DNA from: Thermogemmatispora onikobensis
GTDB taxonomy: Bacteria > Chloroflexota > Ktedonobacteria > Ktedonobacterales > Ktedonobacteraceae
Direction of reading: 5' to 3'
NCBI RefSeq assembly: GCF_001748285.1
Contig: NZ_BDGT01000035.1
Coordinates: 1 to 64,000, forward strand
Length of the DNA: 64,000 nucleotides
The notes beneath the pieces are model-generated. The model worked only from the letters and a program-made list of their open reading frames with translations. It did not search any database and was not told where the DNA came from. Both the position numbers and the translations under genes were made by a program. Below are positions 9,529 through 18,212 of this stretch, piece after piece. The stretch's first letter is position 1. Each line of letters opens with the position of its first letter.

Positions 9529-10422
9529 ATGAATCTGAATCTCGGACAGGTCGTTTTTCTGGCTCTGTTGCAGGGGATCACCGAGCTTTTCCCCATCAGC
9601 AGCCTGGGGCACACCGTCGTCATTCCCGGGCTGCTGGGTTGGGGGGATCTTGTGGACAACGAGCGCTTTCTGCCTTTGATTACAGCGCTCCACCTGGGAA
9701 CAGCCCTGGCGCTGGTGATCTATTTCTGGCGCGATTGGCTCCAGGTGCTGCGCACCTTGTGGAAAAGCATCAAGGAAGGCCAGGTTCAGCGAGGTACGGA
9801 GGAGTGGGTGAGCTGGCTGATCATTATCGGCTCGATTCCGACAGGAATTTTGGGGGTTTTTCTGGAGAAGCCGCTGAAGCAGCTCTTCGCCTCTCCTGTC
9901 ATCGCTGCCACCTTCCTGGTGGTCAATGGCTCCCTGCTCTTCTTCGGCGAGGCCTTGCGTCGCTATCTCACGGCCCAGGAGGAGCGCCGTCAGGCTCGCA
10001 AGGACGTTAAGACGCTGCTGCGCCCTCTGGCTTCGCTCTCCTGGAAAGAGGCTGTACTGGTGGGGCTGGGCCAGTCCCTGGCTTTGATCCCAGGCATCTC
10101 GCGCTCCGGCGCTTCGATGGTGGCTGGTCTCGGGGTGCGCCTCAGCCATGAGGACGCGGCGCGCTATTCTTTCCTGCTAGGCACGCCGATCATCTTTGCG
10201 GCGGCTGTGCTCGAAATCCCTCAGCTTTTTGGCCTCTCGGGTTCCGTCTTGCTGCTGGTCTTTGCGGGTATGGTGCTCTCTGGGCTGGCGGCTTTCCTCA
10301 GTACTAAATTCTTACTGAAGTATTTTGAGACGGGTAACCTCTATCCTTTTGCCGTCTATTGCTGGGTCGCTGGCCTGGTTGGGCTTGTTTTGCTCTTCTT
10401 CGTATTGCACACTGCCTCCTGA
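9529..10422 (+). CDS. uppP: Undecaprenyl-diphosphatase UppP/BacA
   Basis: Polytopic membrane phosphatase of 297 residues that recycles undecaprenyl pyrophosphate to the monophosphate lipid carrier for wall synthesis. BacA-family overexpression is known to give bacitracin resistance. The two family motifs are present: ITELFPISSLGH near residues 17-28 and PGISRSGASMVAGL near 189. About eight hydrophobic helices can be counted. It lies 35 bases after mltG on the same strand and is likely co-transcribed, joining two wall-building steps in one operon. Confidence 0.95.
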   Translation: MNLNLGQVVFLALLQGITELFPISSLGHTVVIPGLLGWGDLVDNERFLPLITALHLGTALALVIYFWRDWLQVLRTLWKSIKEGQVQRGTEEWVSWLIIIGSIPTGILGVFLEKPLKQLFASPVIAATFLVVNGSLLFFGEALRRYLTAQEERRQARKDVKTLLRPLASLSWKEAVLVGLGQSLALIPGISRSGASMVAGLGVRLSHEDAARYSFLLGTPIIFAAAVLEIPQLFGLSGSVLLLVFAGMVLSGLAAFLSTKFLLKYFETGNLYPFAVYCWVAGLVGLVLLFFVLHTAS

Positions 10423-10622
10423 TTAGGTAGAATTGCTTAGAGGCTGCGGGGCCAGAAAGCCGCTGTCGGTGGGAATCTATCCTATCTGCTGCGGTGGCTC
10501 CCCCAGCCTGGCAATGGCCCCGTTCTGGAGGAGAAGCGTCCTGTCGTCAGCCCCGGCAGGCTTGTCCCCGCGAACCGAGGTCCCTCTTTTGAACTTTTGA
10601 GGAAAAGGTAGGAACACCGCGC

Positions 10623-10802
10623 ATGAAGAACCAGTATCTCTTTTATGCCGCTCTCGCTGTAGGTATTATTCTGCTCATCCTCGGCGTTGTGTTCGAGGTA
10701 ACTCATCATCCTACACGCGGCCTGGTCGGCCTGATCGTCGGTGCGATCCTGCTGATCATTGGGATCGTCGGTATGGTGATGGGGCGGCCCAAGGCGGCCT
10801 AG
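10623..10802 (+). CDS. Small two-helix membrane protein
   Basis: 59 residues from ATG 10623 to TAG 10800-10802. It begins MKNQYLFYAALAVGIILLIL and has two hydrophobic helices (about 6-24 and 33-53) joined by a short loop with HHPTRG, ending in a basic RPK tail. A purine-rich ribosome site (GAGGAAAAGGTAGG) lies upstream. I do not recognise the family. A second small membrane gene of similar style starts 300 bases downstream with a near-identical leader (GAGGAAAGGTGG) and the same MKN start, so the two may be distant paralogues or share regulation. Confidence 0.6.
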   Translation: MKNQYLFYAALAVGIILLILGVVFEVTHHPTRGLVGLIVGAILLIIGIVGMVMGRPKAA

Positions 10803-11109
10803 TTGGGTTGGGTCGGCCTGGCTTGTCGCCTATGTGCTGGCTGTCGTTGTGGCCTTGCCCTGACTGCCTGAACGGGGCAAGGGCGACTTGAGGCGATGAT
10901 AGGCAGCAGCAGGGAGGGGGGGGACAGGGGTCGGTCGGTCCGGAAAGGATGGGGCTGGTTCTCCGGCTCAGGCTTCCTGTTTCTCCCTGGCTTCTCGCCT
11001 GGCCTTTGTGACCAGGCGAGCGCAGAGGTGTCCTGGACGCAGCCAGTGCTGGCTCTCTCCCAAAAAAAGGAGCAAGTAGCCTATTTCTTCCTTGAGGAAA
11101 GGTGGAACG
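10803..11109 (+). other. Intergenic stretch with two hairpins
   Basis: No gene is evident. Two strong hairpins occur: CCTTGCCC pairing with GGGGCAAGG around 10853-10886, and CTCGCCTGG/CCAGGCGAG (10994-11002 with 11012-11020). Neither is followed by a T run. A short GGTC repeat lies near 10931. The structures could be mRNA processing or stability elements between the two small membrane genes. Confidence 0.4.
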
Positions 11110-11322
11110 ATGAAAAACTCTTCTAATCCTGGGGTCTTTATCCTGGCGATCGTGGTAGCGGTCCTGGCGCTGATTGCTGGAGTCTATTATCTGATTCCAG
11201 GCATTCCCCATCTGCTCGCCTCGCCGCCGACCGCTGTGCATGTGAAACACGCGGTCCTCTTTTTCGCTATCGCCATCATCTGCGTCATCGGGGCTTTGGT
11301 GACCCGTCCGCGGGCGGCCTGA
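11110..11322 (+). CDS. Small two-helix membrane protein
   Basis: 70 residues. The ATG at 11110 is preferred over an in-frame ATG at 11092 because GAGGAAAGGTGG precedes it. Helices span about residues 9-30 and 46-64, with a Pro-rich middle (IPGIPHLLASPPTA) and a basic end (TRPRAA). The family is not recognised. The stop codon lies inside a 15-base unit tandemly repeated three times (11317-11361). A strong terminator follows at 11430. Confidence 0.6.
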   Translation: MKNSSNPGVFILAIVVAVLALIAGVYYLIPGIPHLLASPPTAVHVKHAVLFFAIAIICVIGALVTRPRAA

Positions 11323-11361
11323 GCGCTGACTGCCTGAGCGCTGACTGCCTGAGCGCTGACT
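11317..11361 (+). repeat. Three perfect 15-bp tandem repeats
   Basis: The unit GCCTGAGCGCTGACT occurs three times without a mismatch. The first copy contains the stop codon of the small membrane gene. The unit length is a multiple of three and every copy carries TGA in the same frame, so copy-number change would not alter the protein. Confidence 0.9.
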
Positions 11362-11429
11362 GGTGCAGGGTGGAGCGGAGAAGAAAGATTTCCTCCCTCA
11401 GTCTGGAGTTGAAGCAACCAGGAGAAAGG

Positions 11430-11472
11430 CGGGCAGAGAGAGCAGCCACTCACTGCTCTCTCTGCCCGTTTT
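11430..11472 (+). terminator. Strong intrinsic terminator
   Basis: A perfect 16-bp stem, from CGGGCAGAGAGAGCAG (11430-11445) to its complement (11453-11468), has a 7-base loop and is followed by TTTT. It ends the small membrane gene unit and separates it from fmt, which converges from the right. Confidence 0.9.
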
Positions 11473-11556
11473 AGTGACTTGCCCCAGAGGCGGTGGCAGG
11501 CAGTCTTTCTGTGCATCTCCAGGCGGGTTCCTGCTTCCTCTCTGGGCTGGAGCAGC

Positions 11557-12546
11557 CTAGCTGGAAGACCCGAGCACGCTGCCGACGATCTGGGGGTAAC
11601 CGCGGAGGAACTCGGCGGCGCTGACCGCTTTGCGCCCTTCCAGCTGCAGACGACTCACCAGGAGCCAGCCTTCCCCGCAGGCGATTGCCAGCAGCTCCTC
11701 GTCGGCCAGCGTATAGCGGTGCACTGTCCCAGGAGGCAGGCCCGAAGGAAGGGAGCCATCCACAGTCAGAGCGGTGGCCTGTAGAATCTTGAGCAGCTTG
11801 CCCTGCCAGAAGGTGTAGCTAGCGGGCCAGGGGGTATAAGCACGTACCATACGTGCCAGCCAGGCGGCGGGCCGCTGCCAGTTGATCTGGCCGTCCTCCT
11901 TGCGGAGCATACGGGTATAGCTGGCCTGGCTCTCGTCCTGGGGTTGAGGCGTGATCTCGCCAGCGATCCAGCGCGGCAGCGTCTCTAGCAGGGCGGTGGC
12001 CCCCAGCTCTGCGAGTTTAACGCTCAGCGTCTCCGTGGTATCATCAGGGTCAATCGGCAGACGGCGCTGATGGAGGATGGGACCGGTATCGATGCCGGCA
12101 TCGAGCAGCATAATGGTCACGCCGGTCTCGCTCTCTCCCTGCAGGATGGCCTCACTGATCGGCGAGACGCCGCGATATTTTGGTAGCAAAGAGGCGTGGA
12201 TGTTCAAAGTGCCGTAGCGTGGCTGATCAAGCACGGCTTGGGGCAGAATCTGGCCGAAAGCCGTGACGATGTAGAGGTCGGCGCGATAAGCGGCCAGGGC
12301 CTCGATCGTTTCAGGGCGCTTGAGTGAACCGGGCTGCCAGACAGATAAGCCATGAGCAAGCGCAACCTGTTTCACCGGCGAGAAGGCCAGATGGTGGCCG
12401 CGGCCAACCGGCTTATCGGGGCGCGTGATGACCGTCACAATCTCGTAGCCCTCCGCCAGGACGACCCCAGGTCTGGCTCCGCGGATCAAAGCTTCCAGAG
12501 GGGGCACAGCGAACTGGGGCGTGCCCATGTAAATCAGTCGGAGCAT
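11557..12546 (-). CDS. fmt: Methionyl-tRNA formyltransferase
   Basis: 329 residues. It formylates initiator Met-tRNA using 10-formyl-tetrahydrofolate. The N-terminus MLRLIYMGTPQFAVPPLEAL is typical. The catalytic triad is visible as N115 and H117 in NIHASLLPKYRG and D153 in LLDAGIDTGP. The C-terminal OB-like domain follows residue 205. Peptide deformylase, often adjacent, is absent here. It is divergent from the STAND ATPase gene, with about 130 bases between them. Confidence 0.97.
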   Translation of the reverse strand: MLRLIYMGTPQFAVPPLEALIRGARPGVVLAEGYEIVTVITRPDKPVGRGHHLAFSPVKQVALAHGLSVWQPGSLKRPETIEALAAYRADLYIVTAFGQILPQAVLDQPRYGTLNIHASLLPKYRGVSPISEAILQGESETGVTIMLLDAGIDTGPILHQRRLPIDPDDTTETLSVKLAELGATALLETLPRWIAGEITPQPQDESQASYTRMLRKEDGQINWQRPAAWLARMVRAYTPWPASYTFWQGKLLKILQATALTVDGSLPSGLPPGTVHRYTLADEELLAIACGEGWLLVSRLQLEGRKAVSAAEFLRGYPQIVGSVLGSSS

Positions 12547-12588
12547 AGATCTGCTAAGCCTTCTCCCTTCTACGCGAATTACGTCCCT

Positions 12589-12597
12589 ATAATAGCA
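12589..12597 (-). promoter_or_regulatory. Extended -10 promoter of fmt
   Basis: Read on the minus strand this is TGCTATTAT, an extended -10 about 45 bases before the fmt start codon. No good -35 is visible at the expected distance. Confidence 0.45.
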
Positions 12598-12632
12598 TTT
12601 TCAGGCTATCCGCCCCTTGAGGCGTGCCAATA

Positions 12633-12641
12633 TGGTATACT
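12633..12641 (+). promoter_or_regulatory. Extended -10 promoter of the STAND ATPase gene
   Basis: TGGTATACT: the -10 element TATACT spans 12636-12641. The predicted start near 12648 leaves a leader of about 32 bases. The -35 region is weak. Confidence 0.5.
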
Positions 12642-12679
12642 GCACTCACCACAAGTGAAACATCGAGGTACAACGTTGT

Positions 12680-14848
12680 ATGCAAGGGTGGGAATACAAC
12701 AACCTGGTCTCGGGGGGCGGGCAGCCAGGTGGGGGAGCGCCGCCGTTATCGGCTGCTCTTCAACCAACGCCTCAGCGTCAGCAGCAGCTCACATTCGGGA
12801 TCTATTCGACTACACCTCCAGCGACGGAACCTGAGTGCATTCTGCAGCGCGCCGATGAGGTCAATGCGGTGAGGCGCATGCTGAGCAACCCCAATACCAG
12901 CGCGGTCTTTCTGACTGGTGAGCCGGGAGTTGGCAAGTCGACGCTGGCTGCACTCGTCTATAAAAGTATTCAGACCCTGGCACAGGTGGCAAAGGAGCCT
13001 CCGCTGCGGCCACGCTACTTTGTCTGGCTGAGCATTAGCTCTTTTGCCAATCTGCCGGATGTCATCGCTGCTATCCTGCGTAGCATCAACGTTGACACCT
13101 CTACCTTCTTTCTCCTCAAGCCCGAGCAACAAATCGCGGCGCTGGTGCGCGCCTTGCGCCGCCCACAAGAGAGCGCCTTCATTGTCCTGGATCAGTTCGA
13201 GCAGCTGCTGGACCCGGAGACGGCTCAGGGACTGGTCGGACGCGGAGCTTTGGCGGCTTTCTTTGAGATGCTCCAGATGGATCTGGGCACCAGCCGCCTT
13301 TTGCTGACAAGCTATCTGTCGCCCTATGGGCCCCTCAACGATGATGAGAAGCGGGTGCGTTCGTATCTGGTCTCGCGCGTCAGTATTCCCGAGGGGGTTT
13401 CCTTGTTGCTGCAGCGTGGTCTGCAAGGGAGCTATGAAGATCTCTCGTTGGTCTGGCAGCGCTGCGGAGGCCACGTCTTTGCCTTGTTGCTCGTCTGCGC
13501 CCTGGTGCAGCTCTCGGGAATTTCTCTGCCCTATCTCTTGCATGCCGCCGAGTATCAGCCGCTCTGGAGCGGCGATGTCACTCTCCAGACCATCGCCGCC
13601 CTCTATCGCCAGCTCTCTCCAGTGCAAACCTTGCTCTTGCGGGCCCTGGCGCTCTTCTCTGAGCCAGTCCCGCTGGCGGGAATTGTGACGACAGTCACGG
13701 GCCAGTATGCCTCAGCCCATGCCCTGCGCTTTGAACAAGAGTTGCTGCAACTGGTGCAGCTTTCCCTTGTGCAACGCTCCCTCAATGAGGCAGGAGTCAC
13801 CTGCTACGACTTGCATAGCCTGCTGCGCCAGTATGTGCTCGCTGCCTACCTGGAGGGGAATGATCTCCACCATAGCGAGGCGCTGGAGAAGATGCTGGGC
13901 CTGCGTAGCCCTTTGCTGGAAGCCCTGGCGGGCCTGAAACCGGATGCGCCAGAGGCCCGCGAGATCGCCCTGGCGAATAGCCATTTGCAGGTCGCAGCCT
14001 ACTACCGTCGCCTGGCTTTGGAGCAGTGTCCGCCTCGTGAGCAGCGCACTGGTCTGCAGGACGTTGTACCACTGCTGCATGCTATTCGCCATCTCTGCCT
14101 GGGCTGGCGCTGGCAGGAAGCCTGCGATCTGCTCTTCGGCGAAAGCTTGCATGAGAGCCTCATGCGCTGGGGAACGTGGAATACATTGATGAGCATGTAT
14201 ACTGGGATGCTGCCCCCGAGCGGCTTGCTGACACGCCACGATGAGGGCCTGGTCAATAGTCATCTGGGCTTGCTCTATGCTCGCCTGGGTGAGTACGAAC
14301 AGAGCCGGCTCTGCTATGAGCAGGCCCTGGGCATTCAGCAGGCGCTGGGCGATCAGCACGATGCGGCGGTCACCCTGGTCAACATGGGCGAGCTGTATCG
14401 CAGCATGGGGGCCCTGCAGCAGGCCCAAACCTATTTCGAGCAGGCGCTGCTCCTCAATCGCCAACTTGCCGAGCCTGATCCCGAGATCGAGTGCGTGGTG
14501 CTCCATAATCTGGGCCTGCTCTGCCAGACGCAGAAGCAGTATCAGCAGGCCCTGAGTTATTATCAACAATCTCTGAAGCTAGCGCTCCGTACGCAAGAGC
14601 GCTATGATATTGGGATGATCGTTACCAACATGGGCATGCTGCTCTATGAGCAGGGAAGGCAGGTCGAGGGATTGGCCTTGCTCTTCTTTGCGGTCCAGTG
14701 GCGCCAGGCCCTGCAGGACCCGACGGTGAGCACGGTTGAGCTGTTCCTTAGCACCCTGGAACAACGCCTGGGGGCAGAGGCTTTTGCAGGTCTGCGCCAG
14801 GCCGCTTTGCTTCAACAAGAACAATTGGTGAGTCAGCTCTTTGCCTGA
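12680..14848 (+). CDS. STAND-type ATPase with C-terminal TPR repeats
   Basis: 722 residues. A disordered Gln/Pro/Gly-rich head precedes an NB-ARC/AAA-like ATPase: Walker A GEPGVGKST near residues 81-89 and Walker B FIVLDQFEQLLD near 170. A winged-helix-like and helical region follows, and from about residue 530 there are TPR units (LGLLYARLGEYEQSRLCYEQ; LVNMGELYRSMGALQQAQTY). Family members switch by ADP/ATP exchange and oligomerise on sensing a ligand through the repeats; some regulate transcription and others trigger antiviral defence. No effector domain (TIR, nuclease, protease, DNA-binding HTH) is visible, so the output is unknown. A partial hairpin at 14857-14875 follows the stop. Confidence 0.75.
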   Translation: MQGWEYNNLVSGGGQPGGGAPPLSAALQPTPQRQQQLTFGIYSTTPPATEPECILQRADEVNAVRRMLSNPNTSAVFLTGEPGVGKSTLAALVYKSIQTLAQVAKEPPLRPRYFVWLSISSFANLPDVIAAILRSINVDTSTFFLLKPEQQIAALVRALRRPQESAFIVLDQFEQLLDPETAQGLVGRGALAAFFEMLQMDLGTSRLLLTSYLSPYGPLNDDEKRVRSYLVSRVSIPEGVSLLLQRGLQGSYEDLSLVWQRCGGHVFALLLVCALVQLSGISLPYLLHAAEYQPLWSGDVTLQTIAALYRQLSPVQTLLLRALALFSEPVPLAGIVTTVTGQYASAHALRFEQELLQLVQLSLVQRSLNEAGVTCYDLHSLLRQYVLAAYLEGNDLHHSEALEKMLGLRSPLLEALAGLKPDAPEAREIALANSHLQVAAYYRRLALEQCPPREQRTGLQDVVPLLHAIRHLCLGWRWQEACDLLFGESLHESLMRWGTWNTLMSMYTGMLPPSGLLTRHDEGLVNSHLGLLYARLGEYEQSRLCYEQALGIQQALGDQHDAAVTLVNMGELYRSMGALQQAQTYFEQALLLNRQLAEPDPEIECVVLHNLGLLCQTQKQYQQALSYYQQSLKLALRTQERYDIGMIVTNMGMLLYEQGRQVEGLALLFFAVQWRQALQDPTVSTVELFLSTLEQRLGAEAFAGLRQAALLQQEQLVSQLFA

Positions 14849-15742
14849 GTGCCTCTCTCTCCTACTCTAGGAGAGGCTACTTGCTACTGGGGCCGCCTCT
14901 CATAGCGCAAGGGACCTTGCAGTGAACCTGGTCGGTCGCTCCTGGCCAAAAAGGTTCTGTTTGCAAACTTGCTGGAACAGTATGCGTTATAGTAAGTGAC
15001 TACGAATCAGCGACGCTTCCCTATCCAGGACCAGGGTACCGTCCATCAGCGCTGCCGGGTCAGCCAGGCCGAGCTGCTCCGCTGGCGGAGTTGCAAGCTG
15101 ACTGACGAGGGGGATGCTCACCATCGGGGGCGCTGCATTCTATGGCAGTCCCATGCGAGAGGGTAGGGTGTGTTGGCGCCTGCCCGCCCTGGTGTGTTTG
15201 CTTGTTTGGGCAGGTTGCAGCCGCGAGATACCTCGCTTCCTGGCTGGCTAGCGGTTGGCCAGGAGCAACTCCTTTCACGGATGGGTCTATTCTGCCGATG
15301 CGGGGTCCAGTCAGCAGTAGGGTAGGTCAAGCTTGAACGCTTGCTTTGGCTGATCAGTCTCTTTGTTCACCGCCAGCTATGCACCTGCCTTCTCCTTGTG
15401 AGGTTGTCATGGCTATCCCGCAGGATAGCCATATTTTGCGATGCCGTGGGAAAACGGCTCGCCGAAACGTTGTACGTTGCAGTACGCAAGAGGAGGTAAG
15501 GCCCTGGCACGGGGAGAGGGCTACGACTTACAGAGAATGCAGACGGACGAGCCAGCGAGATAGAAACTGCTGCTAGGAAATGGTGAGAATGATGTGGGTG
15601 GTGGCAGGGCCGGAGATGCACAAGGCTCCTGTATTGGAGTGAAGTGAAGTGACCTGGAGCAGAATCAGGGCCATGCGCACATGAATATAGCGCGCATGCC
15701 AACAAGGCTCTCTGCTAGGAAGTTGTCAGGAAGTGAGTTTGA
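14849..15742 (+). other. Long intergenic region with a terminator-like hairpin
   Basis: Nearly 900 bases without a convincing gene; open frames here are short and compositionally poor. A perfect 10-bp hairpin ATGGCTATCC/GGATAGCCAT (15409-15418 with 15423-15432) with a 4-base loop is followed by ATTTTG and looks like an intrinsic terminator. A possible -10 (TATAGT, 14988-14993) lies upstream, so a 400-base noncoding transcript is conceivable. Just before the next gene, a 21-codon frame (15681-15746) ends in TGA overlapping that gene's ATG. Confidence 0.45.
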
Positions 15743-17839
15743 ATGACTGCGAAACGCCAGTTTATCAAGAATCCGGCTCAGATTCTTAATGAGCCTGTTG
15801 AGCAGGAGCCTCAGTCGGGTCTGTGGTCGCCGAACGGTGAGCCAAGGGGGGGAGAAGCCGCGGCGCAGGATCAGCAGGTAGGACCGACTGCAACACGGTC
15901 AACAGGTTCGGGTCTCTGGCAGAAGAGTCCACAGGGCGGGCCGCCGAGGCTCTCTCTGCCCGGTACTGCCGCGCCTGGGGTTCCTTCGTCTCTCTCGACG
16001 CCTGCTGGCCAGTCACCAAACGGAACCGGCGATCTGCCTCTGCCACTTTCTCAACAGGGTCTGCCACCCTTCTCTCTGAATCAGGTTTCATCGCGTCAAA
16101 CGGATGCCAATGTTCCTCTGAATCGCTTGCCTGATCTATTACAGCAGGGATCGGCTCAGCTGCAGCCGCCGGCAGCCTCTGGAGGGCCGCTCAGCTCGCC
16201 GGGCCTGGGTCCCTGGCCTGTCGCGCCCGGCCTCAGTGGGCCAGGCTCCACGCCTGGAATGCCAGGCTATGCTGGTCAGGGCGTTGGTCTGGCGTCGGGT
16301 CCGGGAACGGGACCGTTGGCTATGGGCGGGCCGATGACGGCTCCTCCCTCGACACCGTCGGCTACCTATCCTGTGTCGCTGCCGGGCCTGGGTAGTGGTA
16401 TGCCAGCCGCGGGTGCTACGCCAGGCCTTGACTGGCCGCCCTCGGGCGGCTGGGGAGCGCCACCTCAACAGCTACCTCAGCACGCGGCTCAGCCAGCCAA
16501 CCCGGCCAGTCCTTCGCTCCCTCGCCCTGTCAGGAAGGGACAGAGACGTCGGCGTCGCTTCCCTCTCTGGGCGCGCATCGTGGCTGCGGTCTGCCTGGTG
16601 ATCTTCCTGCTCACGGGCGCTGCGGTCGCTTACTACTACTATGCTTTCGCCGGGACCGTCAATAATATCGTGGGGCAGCAAGTGCCACGCCTGCGCGGTG
16701 ATAGCGGTTCCCATACCTCGCAGAGCAGCAGCAGTGGCTCGATCCTGAGCGGGGGGCGCTTCAACATCCTCTTGCTCGGCAGCGATACCGATGAGAAATT
16801 TGCCGGTCACTATATCGCCCAGACAGATATCGTCGTCACCATTGATCCGGCCACTCATAGCGTTGGCATGCTCTCGATCCCTCGTGATTTCTGGCTGCCG
16901 ATCCCAGGGGTCGGCATGGGCAAACTGGATGAAGCCTATGGCTACGGGGGCGTGGCCCTTTCGCGCGCTACGATCCATGCCGATTTTGGTATCCCGATTG
17001 ATTACTATGCCTGGGTCGGTCTCGATGGCTTTGTCAAGGTGATCGATACGGTCGGCGGGGTCGATGTCGATGTAATGCATCCCATCACGGACGATACCTA
17101 TCCTGATGATGTCGGCAATACAACGGGCGATATCCATGCCTACAAGCGCCTCTATATCGCGTCAGGACCGCAGCATCTGACTGGCCTCCAGGCCCTGGAA
17201 TATGTTCGCTCGCGCCATGCCGACCTGGTGGGCGACTTCGGTCGCTCGGCTCGTCAACAGCAGGTGCTGACGCAGTTGAAGAGCAAGCTGGATAACCCTG
17301 AGATTTTCAGTAAGCTGCAGGAGATCGCTCAGGACCTGAATGGATACGTGAAGACGGACCTCTCTCTGACTCAGGTGCTGGAGCTGATGAATTTTGCTCG
17401 TTCGATCAACACAGCGAGCGTGCAGCGCGTGACGCTAGGTCCGCCTTATTCTCACGCCGCTACTGTGATGCGCAATGGGCTGCCCGTCGATGTCGAGATC
17501 CCCAACTGCGATGCCCTGTTGCCGGTGATCGCGAAGATGTTCGCTCTGGGAGATAAGGCCCAATGCAATATTGGGACAGCAAGCAGTCCCTCGTCGTCGA
17601 CTGTGGCCCAGGCAACGAGTGCAACAGACACGGGCGCGCTCCCAGCCCGTCAATCCTCCTCCTCGGCTGTGATTGACAGCGCGCAGACTGGCAGTCCGCT
17701 GGCGACCGCGGGCCAGATGGCGAATCTCGGCCTGATGAGCCTGCAGGGCAGCAGTAGCGATAACCTCTTAGGTATACGTAGCCTGCTTGAGCTGATGATG
17801 GCCGTCGTCTGTGAGTCGCTGGATGCGGCCAGGGTCTAG
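15743..17839 (+). CDS. LCP (LytR-CpsA-Psr) family wall-polymer ligase
   Basis: 698 residues. The first 270 residues are a disordered Pro/Gly/Gln/Ser-rich cytoplasmic head, followed by a basic patch (KGQRRRRRFPLWAR) and one membrane helix near 278-300. The LCP domain spans about 340-530: FNILLLGSDTDEKF, MLSIPRDFWLPIPG, VGGVDVDV, and the family signature EYVRSRHADLVGDFGRSARQ. LCP enzymes transfer undecaprenyl-linked polymers onto peptidoglycan outside the cell. The C-terminus is a Ser/Thr-rich tail. The head is far longer than in typical LCP proteins. Translation may be coupled to the small frame ending at 15746. The catalytic domain call is firm; the attached polymer is unknown. Confidence 0.9.
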   Translation: MTAKRQFIKNPAQILNEPVEQEPQSGLWSPNGEPRGGEAAAQDQQVGPTATRSTGSGLWQKSPQGGPPRLSLPGTAAPGVPSSLSTPAGQSPNGTGDLPLPLSQQGLPPFSLNQVSSRQTDANVPLNRLPDLLQQGSAQLQPPAASGGPLSSPGLGPWPVAPGLSGPGSTPGMPGYAGQGVGLASGPGTGPLAMGGPMTAPPSTPSATYPVSLPGLGSGMPAAGATPGLDWPPSGGWGAPPQQLPQHAAQPANPASPSLPRPVRKGQRRRRRFPLWARIVAAVCLVIFLLTGAAVAYYYYAFAGTVNNIVGQQVPRLRGDSGSHTSQSSSSGSILSGGRFNILLLGSDTDEKFAGHYIAQTDIVVTIDPATHSVGMLSIPRDFWLPIPGVGMGKLDEAYGYGGVALSRATIHADFGIPIDYYAWVGLDGFVKVIDTVGGVDVDVMHPITDDTYPDDVGNTTGDIHAYKRLYIASGPQHLTGLQALEYVRSRHADLVGDFGRSARQQQVLTQLKSKLDNPEIFSKLQEIAQDLNGYVKTDLSLTQVLELMNFARSINTASVQRVTLGPPYSHAATVMRNGLPVDVEIPNCDALLPVIAKMFALGDKAQCNIGTASSPSSSTVAQATSATDTGALPARQSSSSAVIDSAQTGSPLATAGQMANLGLMSLQGSSSDNLLGIRSLLELMMAVVCESLDAARV

Positions 17840-18212
17840 TCTGCCGGCTGGTAAACCTGGACCAGGCAGGAGGCGAGACCACTGCCTACCTGCCTGCACG
17901 CCCGCCCGCCTGTCTCGGCTGCTGATGCCTGCCTCGCGGAAGAGAAAGAGCGGCAGGCAGTGCTCGACAAATCGGCGAGACGAGGCGGGCCGCTGTGACG
18001 ATTCATAGTGGTGAGAATAGCTATGCCCGGGTGGTGGAGCGAAGGGATGCAAGGGCCAGTCGTTCGCTGCCGGTTGCACAAGATCACAGACTGCGCCTGC
18101 CTGTGGCCTGCCTCTACCCTCGGGCATCATCTCGACCTCAGAACAAGTGAGCGAGCGAGTGAGTGAGCGAGCGCACGCACGAACGAGCGGTTCAGAGAAG
18201 AGAAGAAGAGCG
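17840..18212 (+). other. Intergenic region, no gene seen
   Basis: GC-rich spacer with many GCCTGCC-type repeats. Its last part, 18147-18190, is a degenerate tetranucleotide repeat (GAGC/GAGT/ACGC units) in the leader of the following lipoprotein gene. I see no good terminator or consensus promoter. Confidence 0.4.
18147..18190 (+). repeat. Degenerate GAGY tetranucleotide repeat
   Basis: GTGAGCGAGCGAGTGAGTGA and onward: about eleven 4-base units. It lies 20-65 bases upstream of the lipoprotein start codon. It keeps an open frame ahead of the chosen start, which is why a longer version of the protein is possible on paper. Confidence 0.75.
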
